Positions 34,155 to 44,815 of a stretch of 64,000 bases of DNA are shown here, one piece after another. How positions within the stretch are numbered: position 1 is the stretch's first letter; each line of letters starts with the position of its first letter. Position numbers and translations under genes: made by a program. Source of the DNA: Okapia johnstoni (lineage: Eukaryota; Chordata; Mammalia; Artiodactyla; Giraffidae); contig CM044321.1 in NCBI GenBank assembly GCA_024291935.2, positions 63,792,985 through 63,856,984 of the forward strand, in the 5' to 3' direction. The notes under the pieces were generated by a model. The model was not told the origin of the DNA, made no database searches, and saw only the letters and a list, made by a program, of their open reading frames with translations.

Positions 34155-34262
34155 GGGGCACTAACTCCAGGAGGTGGTGGAGGACAGGGAAGCCTGGTGT
34201 GCTGCGGTCCATGGGGTCGAAAAGAGTCAGACACGACTGAGCGATTGAACACCAACAACATA
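34155..34262 (+). mobile_element. BovB LINE 3' tail
   Basis: AACTCCAGGAGGTGGTGGAGG, then GACAGGGAAGCCTGGTGTGC and CACGACTGAGCGATTGAAC: the last roughly 100 bp of BovB. A short, strongly 5'-truncated copy. Confidence 0.85.
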
Positions 34263-34659
34263 AAGTTCTTGCCCCCTGTTTTCATTTCCCTTATAGTCTG
34301 TTTCATTGTGCCTGAAATTTTGTCATTAAGACTTCTTTCTTTGAATGCTGAGGTTTTCCCATCCTCTAGATTGTCCTATTAAAACACAGATTACCTGTGA
34401 AGGACAACAGCACAAGCCTTCGTCAGCTAACCGCTGAGCAAGGGTGAAATAATCCCCCAGGCAGCCTGCCCATGACGCAGCTCCGTCCAAAGTCAAATGG
34501 AACCGTGGGGGCACAGGTGTGCCTTCCAGAAGGTCCTGACATGGAAATGGTGGAGGGTAGGGGGTGGGCACTCACCTCGATCCTCCCTTACTGGAAAGGG
34601 GAGATTCTCTTCCTGTTCTTTCTGTGACAGAGTCAGGAACAGAAAAGCAAATTTTATTA

Positions 34660-34870
34660 ATTAAAAATATTAATACTTACCACAGTCTAGACATTACCCC
34701 AAGTGTTTCATGTGTATTCACTTATTTAATAGCTGATATTAACTGTGAGGTAGGTACTATCGTGTTTCCCACGTGTGACGGAGGAAACCTGGGCTTAATG
34801 ATGCTGAACAAGTAGATTTCTCCGGGTTACATAGTTCATCCTGGATCAAGTCTGGATCAGCGTCTTTAAG
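34660..34870 (-). mobile_element. MIR SINE fossil
   Basis: Antisense MIR: CCAAGTGTTTCATGTGTATTC, TGTGAGGTAGGTACTATCG, GACGGAGGAAACCTGGGC in order. Confidence 0.6.
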
Positions 34871-35146
34871 CCTCGATTTCCTCCACACAAAGACAGAGAG
34901 AGTCTTAGTGGATAGAAGGGCTAAGTGCCCCAAAGAAGAAGTAACTTTGATCCCTTTTTGGTTTTATTTTGTTATTGCTGTTGCTTTTCCTTTTCTTTCT
35001 CCTCTTCCATCCTTCCCTCCTTCCCTTTCTCCCCGTCTTTTACTTTTTTTTCCACCTTTTTAAAATCCACCTTATCCGAAGTATTAAGTATAAGTAAATG
35101 AGTTACTGTGAGTCCACTTTTTAAATAAATTTCAATTGACTACATA

Positions 35147-35355
35147 GGAAATTCCCAGATAGCACACTGATAAAGAATCTGCCTGCGATGCAGGAGACAC
35201 TGGTTTGATCCCTGGGTCAGGAAGATCCCCTGGAGAATGACTTGGCAGCCCACTCCAGTATTCTTGCCTGGAGAATTCCATGGACAGAGGAGCCTGGCGG
35301 GCTACATTCCATGGGGTCGCAAGAGTTGGACACGACTTAGTGACTAAACCAACAT
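35147..35355 (+). mobile_element. Bov-tA SINE
   Basis: GGAAATTCCCAGATAGCAC start with a diverged head, normal body (GGAAGATCCCCTGGAGAATG) and BovB-derived tail (GTTGGACACGACTTAGTGAC). Confidence 0.9.
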
Positions 35356-35455
35356 GTAGGAAAATTGCTTTTAAATTGGTAGAACCTATGGATTTTTTTG
35401 CTCTTGGTCTGGCCATGGAGACTACAAACACTGGGTAAAATGTTTACAATCTGAC

Positions 35456-35717
35456 TTTTAAAAAAAATATTTATTCATTAATTTATTTTTGGCTGTCTTG
35501 GGTCTTGGCTGCAGCATGAGGGTCTTCCTCGCAGCCAGCAGGCTCCTCTCTAGCTGTGGTGTGCAGCACCTGGAGCCCATGGGCTCTGTAGCTGCTGTGT
35601 GGGAGCCTAGTTGCTCCCCAGTTTGTGGAATCTTAATTCCCTGACCAGGTATCGAACCCGCATACCCTGCATTGGAAGGTGGATTCACAACCACTGGACC
35701 ACCAGGGAAATCCCTAA
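35456..35717 (-). mobile_element. Long CHR-type SINE with TSD
   Basis: Reverse-strand CHR relative about 260 bp long. It has the tRNA-like head at the right (GGACCACCAGGGAAATCCC), an extra GC-balanced middle segment (CTCGCAGCCAGCAGGCTCC…GTGTGCAGCACCTGGAGC) and AAAT-rich tail at the left. Flanked by AATCTGAC at 35448-35455 and 35718-35725. Confidence 0.8.
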
Positions 35718-35844
35718 AATCTGACCGTTAAATGTTACCTGCCCTCTTTTGATTCCTGGTCCACCCCCACTGCTGTATCTTTTATATTTAGCCCTGGACT
35801 GACGTGAAGGCTCATGTCCTACCTACCATCGGGATTAACCTTCA

Positions 35845-36010
35845 GGGAGCCTTGGAGTCAGACAAACCCGGTTCAGAGTTCTTTGTTCAAGCATTTCTCA
35901 ACGGTATTATTTGGAGAAATTTTTCTGTGCCTCAGTTTCTTTATCTGTGTATGGGGTTAATAGTAAATAAACTTGGAAAGGTTTGTTGTGACTATCTGAA
36001 ATAAGAGCAG
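35845..36010 (+). mobile_element. MIR SINE fossil
   Basis: GAGCCTTGGAGTCAGACAAAC, then CTGTGCCTCAGTTTCTTTATC, then GGTTTGTTGTGACTATCTGA: sense MIR order. It ends about 250 bp before the first DCLK1 coding exon. Confidence 0.7.
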
Positions 36011-36263
36011 TTCAAAGCCAGATGTTCTAGGTGGTCAATGCATACCAGCCATATTCTAACAAAACTGGGGTTGATTAGTAATCCGTTTCCACTGGGTCTG
36101 CCTCTCCTAAATATTTGTCTTTTCTCTCCCAAGTTGATCACTCATATGATACATATCATCTGTTACAGCACTGTTCCCATCAGCTACTCTCAAGCTGAGC
36201 CTTCCCAGTCTGGATGCTAAAATAACACCTGTGTGTGGCTGTTTCTGTTTCTGTGCCTCCCAG

Positions 36264-36284
36264 GTTTCAGCTCTAACCGCGGTC
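36264..36284 (+). other. DCLK1: 5' UTR part of the first DCLK1 coding exon
   Basis: Between the acceptor (CTCCCAG ending at 36263) and the ATG at 36285. A second AG at 36269-36270 (GTTTCAG) could act as an alternative acceptor and shorten the UTR by 7 nt, with no effect on the protein. The start-codon context has G at -3, so it is adequate. Confidence 0.6.
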
Positions 36285-36660
36285 ATGTCCTTTGGCAGAG
36301 ACATGGAGCTGGAGCACTTTGATGAGCGGGACAAAGCCCAGAGGTACAGCCGAGGGTCACGGGTGAACGGGCTGCCCAGCCCCACGCACAGCGCCCACTG
36401 CAGCTTCTACCGCACCCGCACGCTGCAGACCCTCAGCTCCGAGAAGAAGGCCAAGAAAGTGCGTTTCTATCGAAACGGAGATCGCTACTTCAAAGGGATT
36501 GTGTATGCCATCTCCCCAGACCGGTTCCGATCTTTTGAGGCCCTGCTGGCTGATTTGACCCGAACTCTGTCGGATAACGTGAATTTGCCCCAGGGAGTGA
36601 GAACAATCTACACCATTGATGGACTCAAGAAGATTTCCAGCCTGGACCAACTGCTGGAAG
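36285..36660 (+). CDS. DCLK1: DCLK1, first coding exon (N-terminus and N-DC domain)
   Basis: Encodes residues 1-125 plus the first base of codon 126 of doublecortin-like kinase 1, a microtubule-binding serine/threonine kinase of neurons and other cells. The N-terminus [20 protein letters not shown] identifies DCLK1 rather than DCX or DCLK2, whose N-termini differ. The first doublecortin (N-DC) domain starts at about residue 57 ([15 protein letters not shown]) and contains the [13 protein letters not shown] and [10 protein letters not shown] blocks typical of this tubulin-binding fold. The donor is GAAG|GTAAGC at 36661. The exon ends in phase 1 and joins the exon at 55050 to make a Gly codon (GGA). 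Reading through the donor would add about 19 unrelated residues before a stop. This ATG was chosen because it matches the family start; an in-frame upstream ATG at 36231 lies in the intron. Confidence 0.97.
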
Positions 36661-37390
36661 GTAAGCGCTGGGAGAGACCTCCCAAGGGACCCTGGAGGGT
36701 ATGGCCTCGATTGCCATAAGTTCATGTTATTCTTGGCATTTCTTGCTTGAACTCCAGGAGCTAACATCTAGTCTTGTGGCTGTGGTCCTTGTATGTTACA
36801 CATTTGGAAGTTCACGTGGCTGTACAATAGTGTAAAATAAAACAAAACCTAGTAATATTAGATCAGGTAACTTATATAATGGACTGAAGGAAAAACTGTC
36901 TTAACTCTACAGCATCCTCTCTATTTTTTCTCATACCCATGCTACATTAATTTTAAAAGTCCATATTTTGTATCTTTATTCAAATGGTTCATATTTATTG
37001 CTAGCTGCAAATTGAACTTTTGCTCCCACGTGTCTGCCAGTATGTGAACTGCAAATAACTAATGATTCATGAAAATTTTGAGTTGAAAGGAATGTTAGAT
37101 ATCAAAGCTATTAATTTTGATCACTGGAGACTGAGGCCTGAAAATTCAAGTGACATATGTCTGTGGTTACATGAGTGGTGATGTTGGCTCAAAAAATTAG
37201 GTTTGTTGGCTGTTCTTTCCAATATGATACATTTAAATTTTAAAATTATTCTGAGGTTTGAGTAATTCTAAATATAAAAGGGTTGTTGTTTTTCTGTGGT
37301 GTTTGAGGAATTAATCTGCTCAGTTTATTTTTATTAAGTTTAACTGAGGTTGACAGTCATTATCTGTTTTAGACATTTCGTGTGGAAATA

Positions 37391-37602
37391 AGTCTTCCCA
37401 GGTGGCTCAGTGATAAAGAACACATCTGCCAATGCAAGAGACTCGAGTTCCATTCCTGGATCAGGAAGATCCCCTGGAGGAGGGCATGGCAACCCACTCC
37501 AGTATTCTTGCCTGGAAAATCCCAAGGACAGAGGAGCCTGACGGGCTACAGTCCTGGGGTCACAAAGAGTTGGACATGACTTAGCAACTGAGCACTCACA
37601 CA
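37391..37602 (+). mobile_element. Bov-tA SINE with imperfect TSD
   Basis: AGTCTTCCCAGGTGGCTCAG to GACATGACTTAGCAACTGAG. Flanked by GTGGAAATA (37382-37390) and GTGCAAATA (37603-37611), 8 of 9 matching. Confidence 0.9.
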
Positions 37603-38794
37603 GTGCAAATAGGACTCTCTGGGTCCACAGATGAGACCTGATGTCTTACGCAAGCAGAGTAGATGTCCTCCTTTGGAATAGTCTTATTTCAGGACCGACC
37701 CCATTTGAACAGGGCGGGAAGTCTCTGATCACCTTAGAAATCATGAGTGAAGCAAAATAATTTGGAGAAGAATACTGTGATTAAATTCATGCTGAGAGGT
37801 GAACGATCCTCTTTGGAGAGTAGATTTTTCTAAGTTGAAGTCTCAAGGTCCTGATGAAGTAATAGCACAAAGGAACATGGAAAAGGACGTTGAGAAGGTG
37901 GGGATAGCTTGATTTCACCCTGAGTTTATCCCTACTCCAGGTATATTTGCCAGGCCCTGTGGTCTGTCTGGACCCTGGACAAATGCCATGCCCTGACTGC
38001 GCACAGGCAAGCACTCTGGTCCTCCTTTGAAATCAGAATTTGTATGTGATTCAAGGCTCAGGGCTTCCTCTGTCTTTCTCCCATTTCTCTTCCCTTGATC
38101 CCTTGGCAGGGGTGCCAGTCCACTCACAGTTTGACTGCACTTGAGAGAAGCCTGGGTTTGGTGTGTTTATTTTGTGGAAATTCACTTCTCTTTTTGATGA
38201 CTCGTCACGCTGCCAAGATGCCTGCAGACTTGGCCTTTTTCCTTCTATTCAGATGCTGGAACTTCCAGTAAATTAAAGGGGAAGAATGAACATAAAACCT
38301 TTCTGTTATCAGCTTTGATTTTTGTGCCCTGTCCTTTTCATGACCTTGGAAAATGCAGGACAAATAATTTGGTAAGATATTCCAAGGGATCTGGATAAAG
38401 ATCAGGTGCAAAGTCAGGTGTGTGCCCAGTCACCTAAATTGTCGCTTTAAGGGTTGATGGTGTTGCAGGGAAGATATGCCAAAATCTCAGAGCACCTTCT
38501 CAAATATCCTGGGGTTGGCAGCTTCTGGTCTAGAGTCACTTGTGCAACATTTCTTGGGAGAGGGGTACCTCAGTCAGTTTATCACCAAGGATCGATCTAT
38601 ACTCAGAAGTAGCAAAGATATTCCCATGATTCCCATCGACCAGGAAGAGGGTATGGAGAGGTGGGATATGACAGTACTTTTTATCCAGGGGACCATCAGA
38701 ATCATGACATGTTGCTACTATCTTCTTGGTCAGTTTTTTAGTACAAAAGAATACCTACCCTAAGAGACTGCTGTCCTGAGCGGTGATAATAATG

Positions 38795-38995
38795 ATCGCT
38801 CACAGATATGGAGCATGTGTGTGGCATATGTGAACATATTTCATTCTTACAATGATCCTAGGAGGTAGGTACTGTTAATGACCCTCACAGTAAGATGAGA
38901 AAAATGAGGCACAGTGTGGTTAACTGATCTGCCAGGGTCACACAGCAAGAAAGAGTTGGGATTTGAACTCAAGAAGGCTGATGCCAGAGTTTGAT
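38795..38995 (-). mobile_element. MIR SINE
   Basis: Antisense MIR, well preserved: CTTACAATGATCCTAGGAGG, TGAGAAAAATGAGGCACAG, GTTAACTGATCTGCCAGGG, TCACACAGCAAGAAAG, GGGATTTGAACTC. Confidence 0.8.
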
Positions 38996-39044
38996 CTCAT
39001 AACTGCCACTGACATAAGATACCGAGTGGGGTATTCTTAGTGGC

Positions 39045-39105
39045 CTTTTAAATTGAAGTACAGTTGATTTACAGTATTGTGTTAGTTCCTGGTGTACAGA
39101 AAACT
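39045..39105 (-). mobile_element. L1 3' end chip
   Basis: Antisense L1 3' phrase TTAAATTGAAGTACAGTTGA then TTTACAGTATTGTGTTAG. It is followed by a TATATATGTGTGTGTG simple repeat (39115-39135). Confidence 0.65.
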
Positions 39106-39939
39106 GATTGTTACATATATATGTGTGTGTGTACCTATGTATGTACATATATGTATACACATAGAAAATATTCTCAGTGGCTCTTAAATATTATTGTATT
39201 GGCTTCTTCTTGAAAACAAATGTTTTTTAACCTCGGCGTAATTCCAAGAGCAGCAGATACCGTTCCCAGAAACACTTTAATATTTTCATTTGTCTCCAAA
39301 CACTTTTCTCCTCAATCAGTTTGAAGTAACTGCAGATGGAATAATCTCATGTTAAAAATTCCTTTTTGGAAAAAAAAAAATACCTTTTTTCTGATTAAAT
39401 AAATGGTAACGTCAGTAAAGTAGGTAAGTTTTCTTATTGGCTGCATTTAAACTTTTTTTCAGTTTAAATGCATTTTTTCATCTGTAATGCTGACAATTAG
39501 CATGCAGCTGCATTTAGTGTTGAAATAGCTGGAAATTCATTTAGATTTTCCTCTGTCAATTACGTTTTTGCTTAGTCTGATAGAATGCGAGCCATTGCTT
39601 CATATTCATCATTAGGCTCCTAGCTCCCACTTTACATACTAATTTTATGTAAAAGTCAATGCATGTTATTAGCTTCTCATTTCTCCTTCCAATATGATGT
39701 TTTAAATTAAATCCTTTTAGTGGGAGCAGTGACAAGTATATTTGACTTGTAATTGTGTGTAAGTTTGTTTGTTCTCACTTATCTCAGACTAGAAATTCTG
39801 ACAATGACATATGTGAGTTTCTTTATTTATAATGGCTAATAGTCAGTTTCACTATTTTACTATTATTGTGCCTAAGTTTGGCTTCAAAAATGCCTAAGTT
39901 TAGCCAGCCAGGAGAAAGCTGGCTCTTAGGCTGGAGTAT

Positions 39940-40085
39940 GATTATATGAGTAAGGGGTGTGTGTGTATGTGTGTGTGTGTGTGAGTGAGATTATATGAGT
40001 AAGGGTGTGTGTATGCATGAATGCGTGATTGTGTATCTATCTGTGCATGTATGTTTATGTATACACACATGCACACACATACACT
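39940..40085 (+). repeat. (GT)n microsatellite with duplicated flank
   Basis: GATTATATGAGTAAGG occurs at 39940-39955 and again at 39989-40004, each followed by a GT/GTAT run. The second run passes into mixed GTAT/CACA repeats up to 40085. This looks like a tandem duplication of about 49 bp that included the microsatellite. Confidence 0.85.
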
Positions 40086-40534
40086 TCAGGGTAGACCATA
40101 GATGACACTCCTAATTGTTTGCTTTCAACATGGCCTTTATATGTTTGAAAAAATCATGATGCTCAATAAGGAAAGTTGAATTGCAGGTCTATTTCTGCAA
40201 GTGATTCATCTTGAGACTTGGCCTCATTCTCCCAATAGTGCCTCTTTCTACCCAATTTTACACTGTTTATATTCCACTGTAGGTGTGAGGATGTTGTGAG
40301 GATAAATGGAGGAGGAACATTTAAAACCTTGGAACTCTTAGGAGAAAGATGTAATATTATATACAACATGATATATAAATCCCACGCACAGATTGGCTGA
40401 CTGTTCTTTATCAAATGCTCGAGCATCTGGGGTAGGCGCTCCCCTCCCCCACACCTTTAAATAGACTTATTATTAGTGCAGTTTTAAGTTGGGGGCAAAA
40501 CTGAGCAGAAAGTACAGAGTTTTCCCATGTCCTC

Positions 40535-40733
40535 GGGAACTCCCTGGTGGCTCAGCTGGTAAAGAATCCACCTGGAATGCAGGAGACCCTGGTTTGATTC
40601 CTGGATCGGGAAGATCCCCTGGAGAAGGGAAAGGCTACCCACTCCAGTATTCTGGCCTGGAGAATTGCATGGGCTGTATAGTCTATGGGGCCGCAAAGAG
40701 TCGGACACGACTGAGCAGCTTTCCCTTCCCATA
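40535..40733 (+). mobile_element. Bov-tA SINE
   Basis: GGGAACTCCCTGGTGGCTCAG to AAAGAGTCGGACACGACTG. Near full length, followed by a CTTTCCCTTCCC tail-like segment. Confidence 0.92.
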
Positions 40734-41479
40734 TCCCCCTGCATGCGCCCACGAACAGCCTTTCCCATTATCACCATTATCACCAGAGGGGCCCATTTGT
40801 TACAGTCGATGAGCCTACATTGACAGGTCATTATCACCCCAAGTCCATGGTTTACACAAGGGCTCACTCTTGGTGTTGTGCGTTCTGTGGGTTTGGACAA
40901 AGGTATAATGATGTGTATCCATGACTGTGGTATCATATACGATAGTTTTACTGCCCTAAAAATCCTCTGTAATCTGTTTATTCATCCCTCCATGCCCCAA
41001 TCCCTGGCGTCCATTGACCTTTTTACTGTCTCAGTAACATCCTTGAACATCTTGTGTGAAGGTAGGTCTGAAAGAGCCAGTTTCCTCTAAGCAACAGGGT
41101 AGAAATGTGCAAGTGTGCTGTTCTGGATACGAGTAAGTTAGTATGTTCCTGAGACCTGCCTGTATTAGAAACAAGTCCCTGGGTTCCTGGGCTCCCAAGC
41201 TGTGACATGCTGTCCCCCGCCCCACCATGGGCACTGCTTGATTCCAGATCCCCAGCCTGAGGGCTTTTCCCAAGTCCCCATCAGAATTAACCTCTCAGGA
41301 ACAAACCCACACTTCACCCCAAAGTCAGGTAATCTCTCCAGTCATGATTTCCAGGGCCCCCACCTCCCTTGGCAACTTTCCCCCTGACATGTTGTCATGT
41401 ATCAGGACTTTTTTCCTCTAATTCACTACCTGACTCTATGCCTCTCTCTCTGCTCCATTTAAAGATTTTTTTAAATTTA

Positions 41480-42450
41480 AGTTTTGAAAAACTATAAAAC
41501 ATGCCTCTCTAAAATCCCCCTGTGGACAAGAGTTCACTAATTTTTTGAATGTCCATCCTCTCAGAGGCGCCAGTGTTTGTCAAGAATATCCGTATCATTT
41601 GCCTATAAGTTAATGTTCCTTGCTCACACACTGGCGCTGTGCTTACACGCTTAACAGTATACCATAGCATGAGCCTAGAACCACTACAGCCTTTTTGCTG
41701 ACTTCCGAGTACCCCTTACACGATGCACCATTTTCTAATTTAGCCAGTCTTTTATCTGTGGGCCTTTAGGTTGTGTCCGATCCTTTGTTATTAGAGACGG
41801 TTTTGAAGGGAATATCCTTGGATGTTAAGTTTCCCACTCGTGTAGGGGAATGTGCACAGGTCAATTCCTAGAAGTAATATTGCTGGAGAGAGAAGTACAG
41901 GCATTAAATTTTTAAGAGCTATTGGAAAATCTCTCTTCATAGAAGCGGTACCAGTTTGTCCTCCCCACTAGTGATGTATGAGAGTGGCTGTTTTTCTGTG
42001 AGACAGTGTGTTACCAAATGTTTTGTCATTTGCCAATCTGTTAAGAAAAGCATGTACCTTATAGTGTTAAATTTCATCTTTCCATATCTAATTTTTTCTC
42101 CATAGCTTTCGTCCATTTTTCTGCCAGGTTGGGATTTTTTTTTTTTTTTAATTGACTTCTAGGACTTTTTTTTTTTTTTTAAGATATTATCCCTTTGTGA
42201 TACTAATTTAAAGTAAGTTTTTTTCCAGCTTGTCCTTTAGTGATTTTGTTTATTGTGTGGTTTTTTTTTTTTTTTTTTTTTGGCCAGATTTAACAGAATT
42301 ATATAATCAAAATGGATCAGTCTTTTCATTTATGGCTTGAGTTTCATGCTGCTTGTCCTCTCGACTCAGATTATAAAATTCTTCCTCTCCTTTTCTTCTG
42401 ATATTTTTATGTTTTCATTAAAAATATTCTCATGGCAGTTGTATTAGTAT
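41480..42450 (-). mobile_element. Old antisense L1 3' region
   Basis: Antisense old-L1 phrases: TGTTAAGTTTCCCACTCGTG, TAATATTGCTGGAGAGAGAAG, GTACCAGTTTGTCCTCCCCAC and ATGTATGAGAGTGGC, then CATTTGCCAATCTG. Poly-T runs at about 42133-42150, 42166-42180 and 42262-42282 may be tails of additional small insertions. Confidence 0.55.
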
Positions 42451-42775
42451 AATATTTGAAGAAAGGCTTCAGTTTTATTTTTAGCAGGACGCCTGCCTCA
42501 TTTTTAAGAGTTTTAATTTTGAAATTAATTTGGACTTAATAGAAGTGTCACAGAGATGGAAGGTTCCCATATGCCCTTGACCCAGCTTCCCACGAGGGAC
42601 CATCTTACACAGCCAAGGCACAATTATCAAAGTAAAAACTAACTTGAGAACAATACTGGCAACTAAACTATGGGCTTTATTTGGCTTCCATCAGTTTCTC
42701 CACCATTGGCCTTTTGTTGTTGCTGTTTCAGAATCACACATTGCATTTATCTTTATTATTTTTTATTTTTTGAAA

Positions 42776-42895
42776 AATCTTTAAAAAAATTTTTTATTGG
42801 AATATGGTTGCTTTACAGTGTTGTGTTAGTTTCTGCTGTGCAGCAAAGTGAATCAGCTACATGTTTACATATATCCCCTCTTTTTTGAGTTTCCA
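42776..42895 (-). mobile_element. L1 3' end fragment
   Basis: TTTTTTATTGGAATATGGTTG, then TTTACAGTGTTGTGTTAG, GCAGCAAAGTGAATCAGC, and ATATCCCCTCTTTTTTGAG: antisense ruminant L1 3' end. Confidence 0.85.
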
Positions 42896-43503
42896 AACAC
42901 TGCATTTAGCTATCCTGCCTCCTCCATTTTCTCCAAGCTCCGACAGTTCTTAAGTCTTTGTCTTTAATGACTTGACAGTTGGAGGAGTACTGGTCAGTTA
43001 TTTTGTAAAGTGTCCTTCAACTTGGGTTTACCTGGTGTTTAGGTTGAAGTTATGCATTTGTGGCAAGGATGCCACAGAAGTGAGTTTGTGTCCTTCTTGG
43101 GGCATCATTTCAAGAGTGTGTGATGTTGCTGTGTCTTGTAGCTGGTGAGGTTAACCTGTTGGTTAAGGAGTGTCTGCTAGTTATCTTCACTCTAAAGTTA
43201 CTCTTTTCCCCTTTGTAATTAATAAATATTTTGAGGAGGAACTTCGTGGCTTTTTAAATAACTTTTGCCTCTGAATTTTGGTGTTTCTTGCTGTACCAGG
43301 GTTTATTAAGGTGTTCAAAGAGGGACTTTCTGTTTTCCTCTTGACTTGCCTCACCTTTAAACACTTGCTTCACTCGCCTGTCTTTGGATCATCTACTGTG
43401 ACATCATCGATTCCATCATTTCCACCACTCTTTTAGGGCCAGTTAGTCCCAGGTCAGACCTTTCTTCATCACTTCGGTTACCTGGGTATAGTCACCCTAT
43501 TTG

Positions 43504-43745
43504 TGGTTGTTCTGTCACTACGTCCTGTCGGACTCTTTGCGACCCCATGGACTGCAGCACGCCAGGCTTCCCTGTCCTTCGCTGTCTCCTGGAGCTTGCT
43601 CAAACTCACGTCCATTGAGTCGGCGATGCCATCCAACCGTCTCATCCTCTGTCGCCCCCTTCTGCCTTCAGTCTTTCCCAGCATCGATGTCTTTCCCAGC
43701 ATGGCGGCGCTCTGCGTTAGGTGGCCCTCTAGTCCCGCGTCCTTT
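43504..43745 (-). mobile_element. BovB LINE 3' fragment
   Basis: Reverse-strand BovB 3' end: CGGACTCTTTGCGACCCCATG, GCTTCCCTGTCCTTCGCTG, GATGCCATCCAACCGTCTC, GCGTTAGGTGGCC. It contains a small internal duplication (CTTTCCCAGCAT twice, near 43674 and 43691). Strongly 5'-truncated. Confidence 0.85.
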
Positions 43746-44265
43746 CATCCTGGCACATGCAGATGCAATCCCATTCTTTAAGGTTGTTCGGAGTCGCGCC
43801 TTCTTCTCGTCTCTGGATCCCGTTGAACGGTGTTACCATCTAACTCAGTATCACCCTTGGCTTCTCCTTTTCTTCATCCCACAGATCCAAGCTGTTGTCA
43901 TGTACTGTTCGTCCTGCTTAAGACACCTCTTCAGTTTGCTTGTTCCTTTTTTACCACCATTATTATAGTTTTTGAGTTCTCAATACTGTTTTTAAAATGT
44001 TACTTTTCTTTTTTAACTGAAGGAGTAACACATTTTTATGCAGTGAGCATTATAGAAAGCTTTGGAGGATGCAAAAAGGTTTTTAAAAAATTAAATAATA
44101 GCTCCTCATATTCCTGCCACTGACTCCTGTCATCTCTTCCCTGTACTGTTATGCTCCTAAGCTAAAAACATATATCTTAGTTTTCCTTTTTCAGTTTGTT
44201 TTCTGTTTTCTTTTTATAGCATCTGTATTTGCTCCTGCTTTCCATTACTGTTACAACTTCTCTTT

Positions 44266-44333
44266 ATTTTTTTCTTATAGAATAATTGCTTTACAATGTT
44301 ATGTTAGTTTCTGCTGTACAACAAAGTAAATGA

Positions 44334-44377
<44 letters not shown>

Positions 44378-44425
44378 CACACACACACACACACCCTCTC
44401 TTGAGCCTCCCTCCCACCCCCCGCG

Positions 44426-44456
<31 letters not shown>

Positions 44457-44815
44457 CCTCACACCCTCTCTTGAGCCTCCCTCCCACTCCCCGCCCCCCA
44501 TCGCTATCTATTTTGCACATGGTCGTGTGCATGTGTTAATCCTAATCTCCCCGTTTGTCCCACCCTCCCCTTCCCTCTCTGTCCACATGTCCGTTCTCTG
44601 TGTCTGCGCCTCTATTCCTGCCCTGTAGATAGGTTTATTGGTACCATTTCCCTAGATTCCACATGTATGCAATATTTGTTTTTCTCTTCCTGACTTACTT
44701 CACTCTGTATGAGTCTCTAAGTCTGTCCACACCTCTGCAAATGACCCAATTTTGTGCATTTTTATGGCTGAGAAATATTCCATTGTATGTATGTACCACG
44801 TCTTCTTTATCCATC
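44266..44815 (-). mobile_element. Antisense L1 3' UTR with internal microsatellite
   Basis: ATTGCTTTACAATGTTATG, then a long AC-rich microsatellite and CTCTTGAGCCTCCCTCCCAC, TAGATTCCACATGTATGC, TTCCATTGTATGTATGTACC. The L1 phrase around TTGAGCCTCCCTCCCA is present twice, 70 bp apart. Confidence 0.88.
44335..44456 (+). repeat. (AC)n – (GC)n – (AC)n microsatellite
   Basis: Two AC runs (44335-44394, with a TGC interruption, and 44434-44456) with a CGCGCGCGCGCG run between them at about 44422-44433. The strict purine-pyrimidine alternation is prone to Z-DNA formation. Confidence 0.9.

Larger units (their letters stand above)
30783..36263 (+). other. DCLK1: DCLK1 intron 1
   Basis: Runs from donor GTGCGT at 30783 to an acceptor with a pyrimidine-rich tract (TTTCTGTTTCTGTGCCTCCCAG) ending at 36263. 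The first roughly 500 bp remain in the CpG island. The rest is mostly unique, with CHR, MIR, Bov-tA and BovB insertions listed separately. 31260-33230 contains no repeat I recognise except GT-rich patches near 31283 and 31996, and so may hold regulatory elements. Confidence 0.6.

Noticed and set aside
36231..36719. Longer DCLK1 start at 36231
   Set aside because: The extra 18 codons lie in the polypyrimidine tract and acceptor of intron 1. The family start is at 36285.
43501..43968. 155-residue forward frame
   Set aside because: It is antisense BovB 3' sequence followed by unrelated DNA; not a gene.
44299..44532. Cys/Val-repeat reverse-strand frame
   Set aside because: It is translated (AC)n microsatellite.
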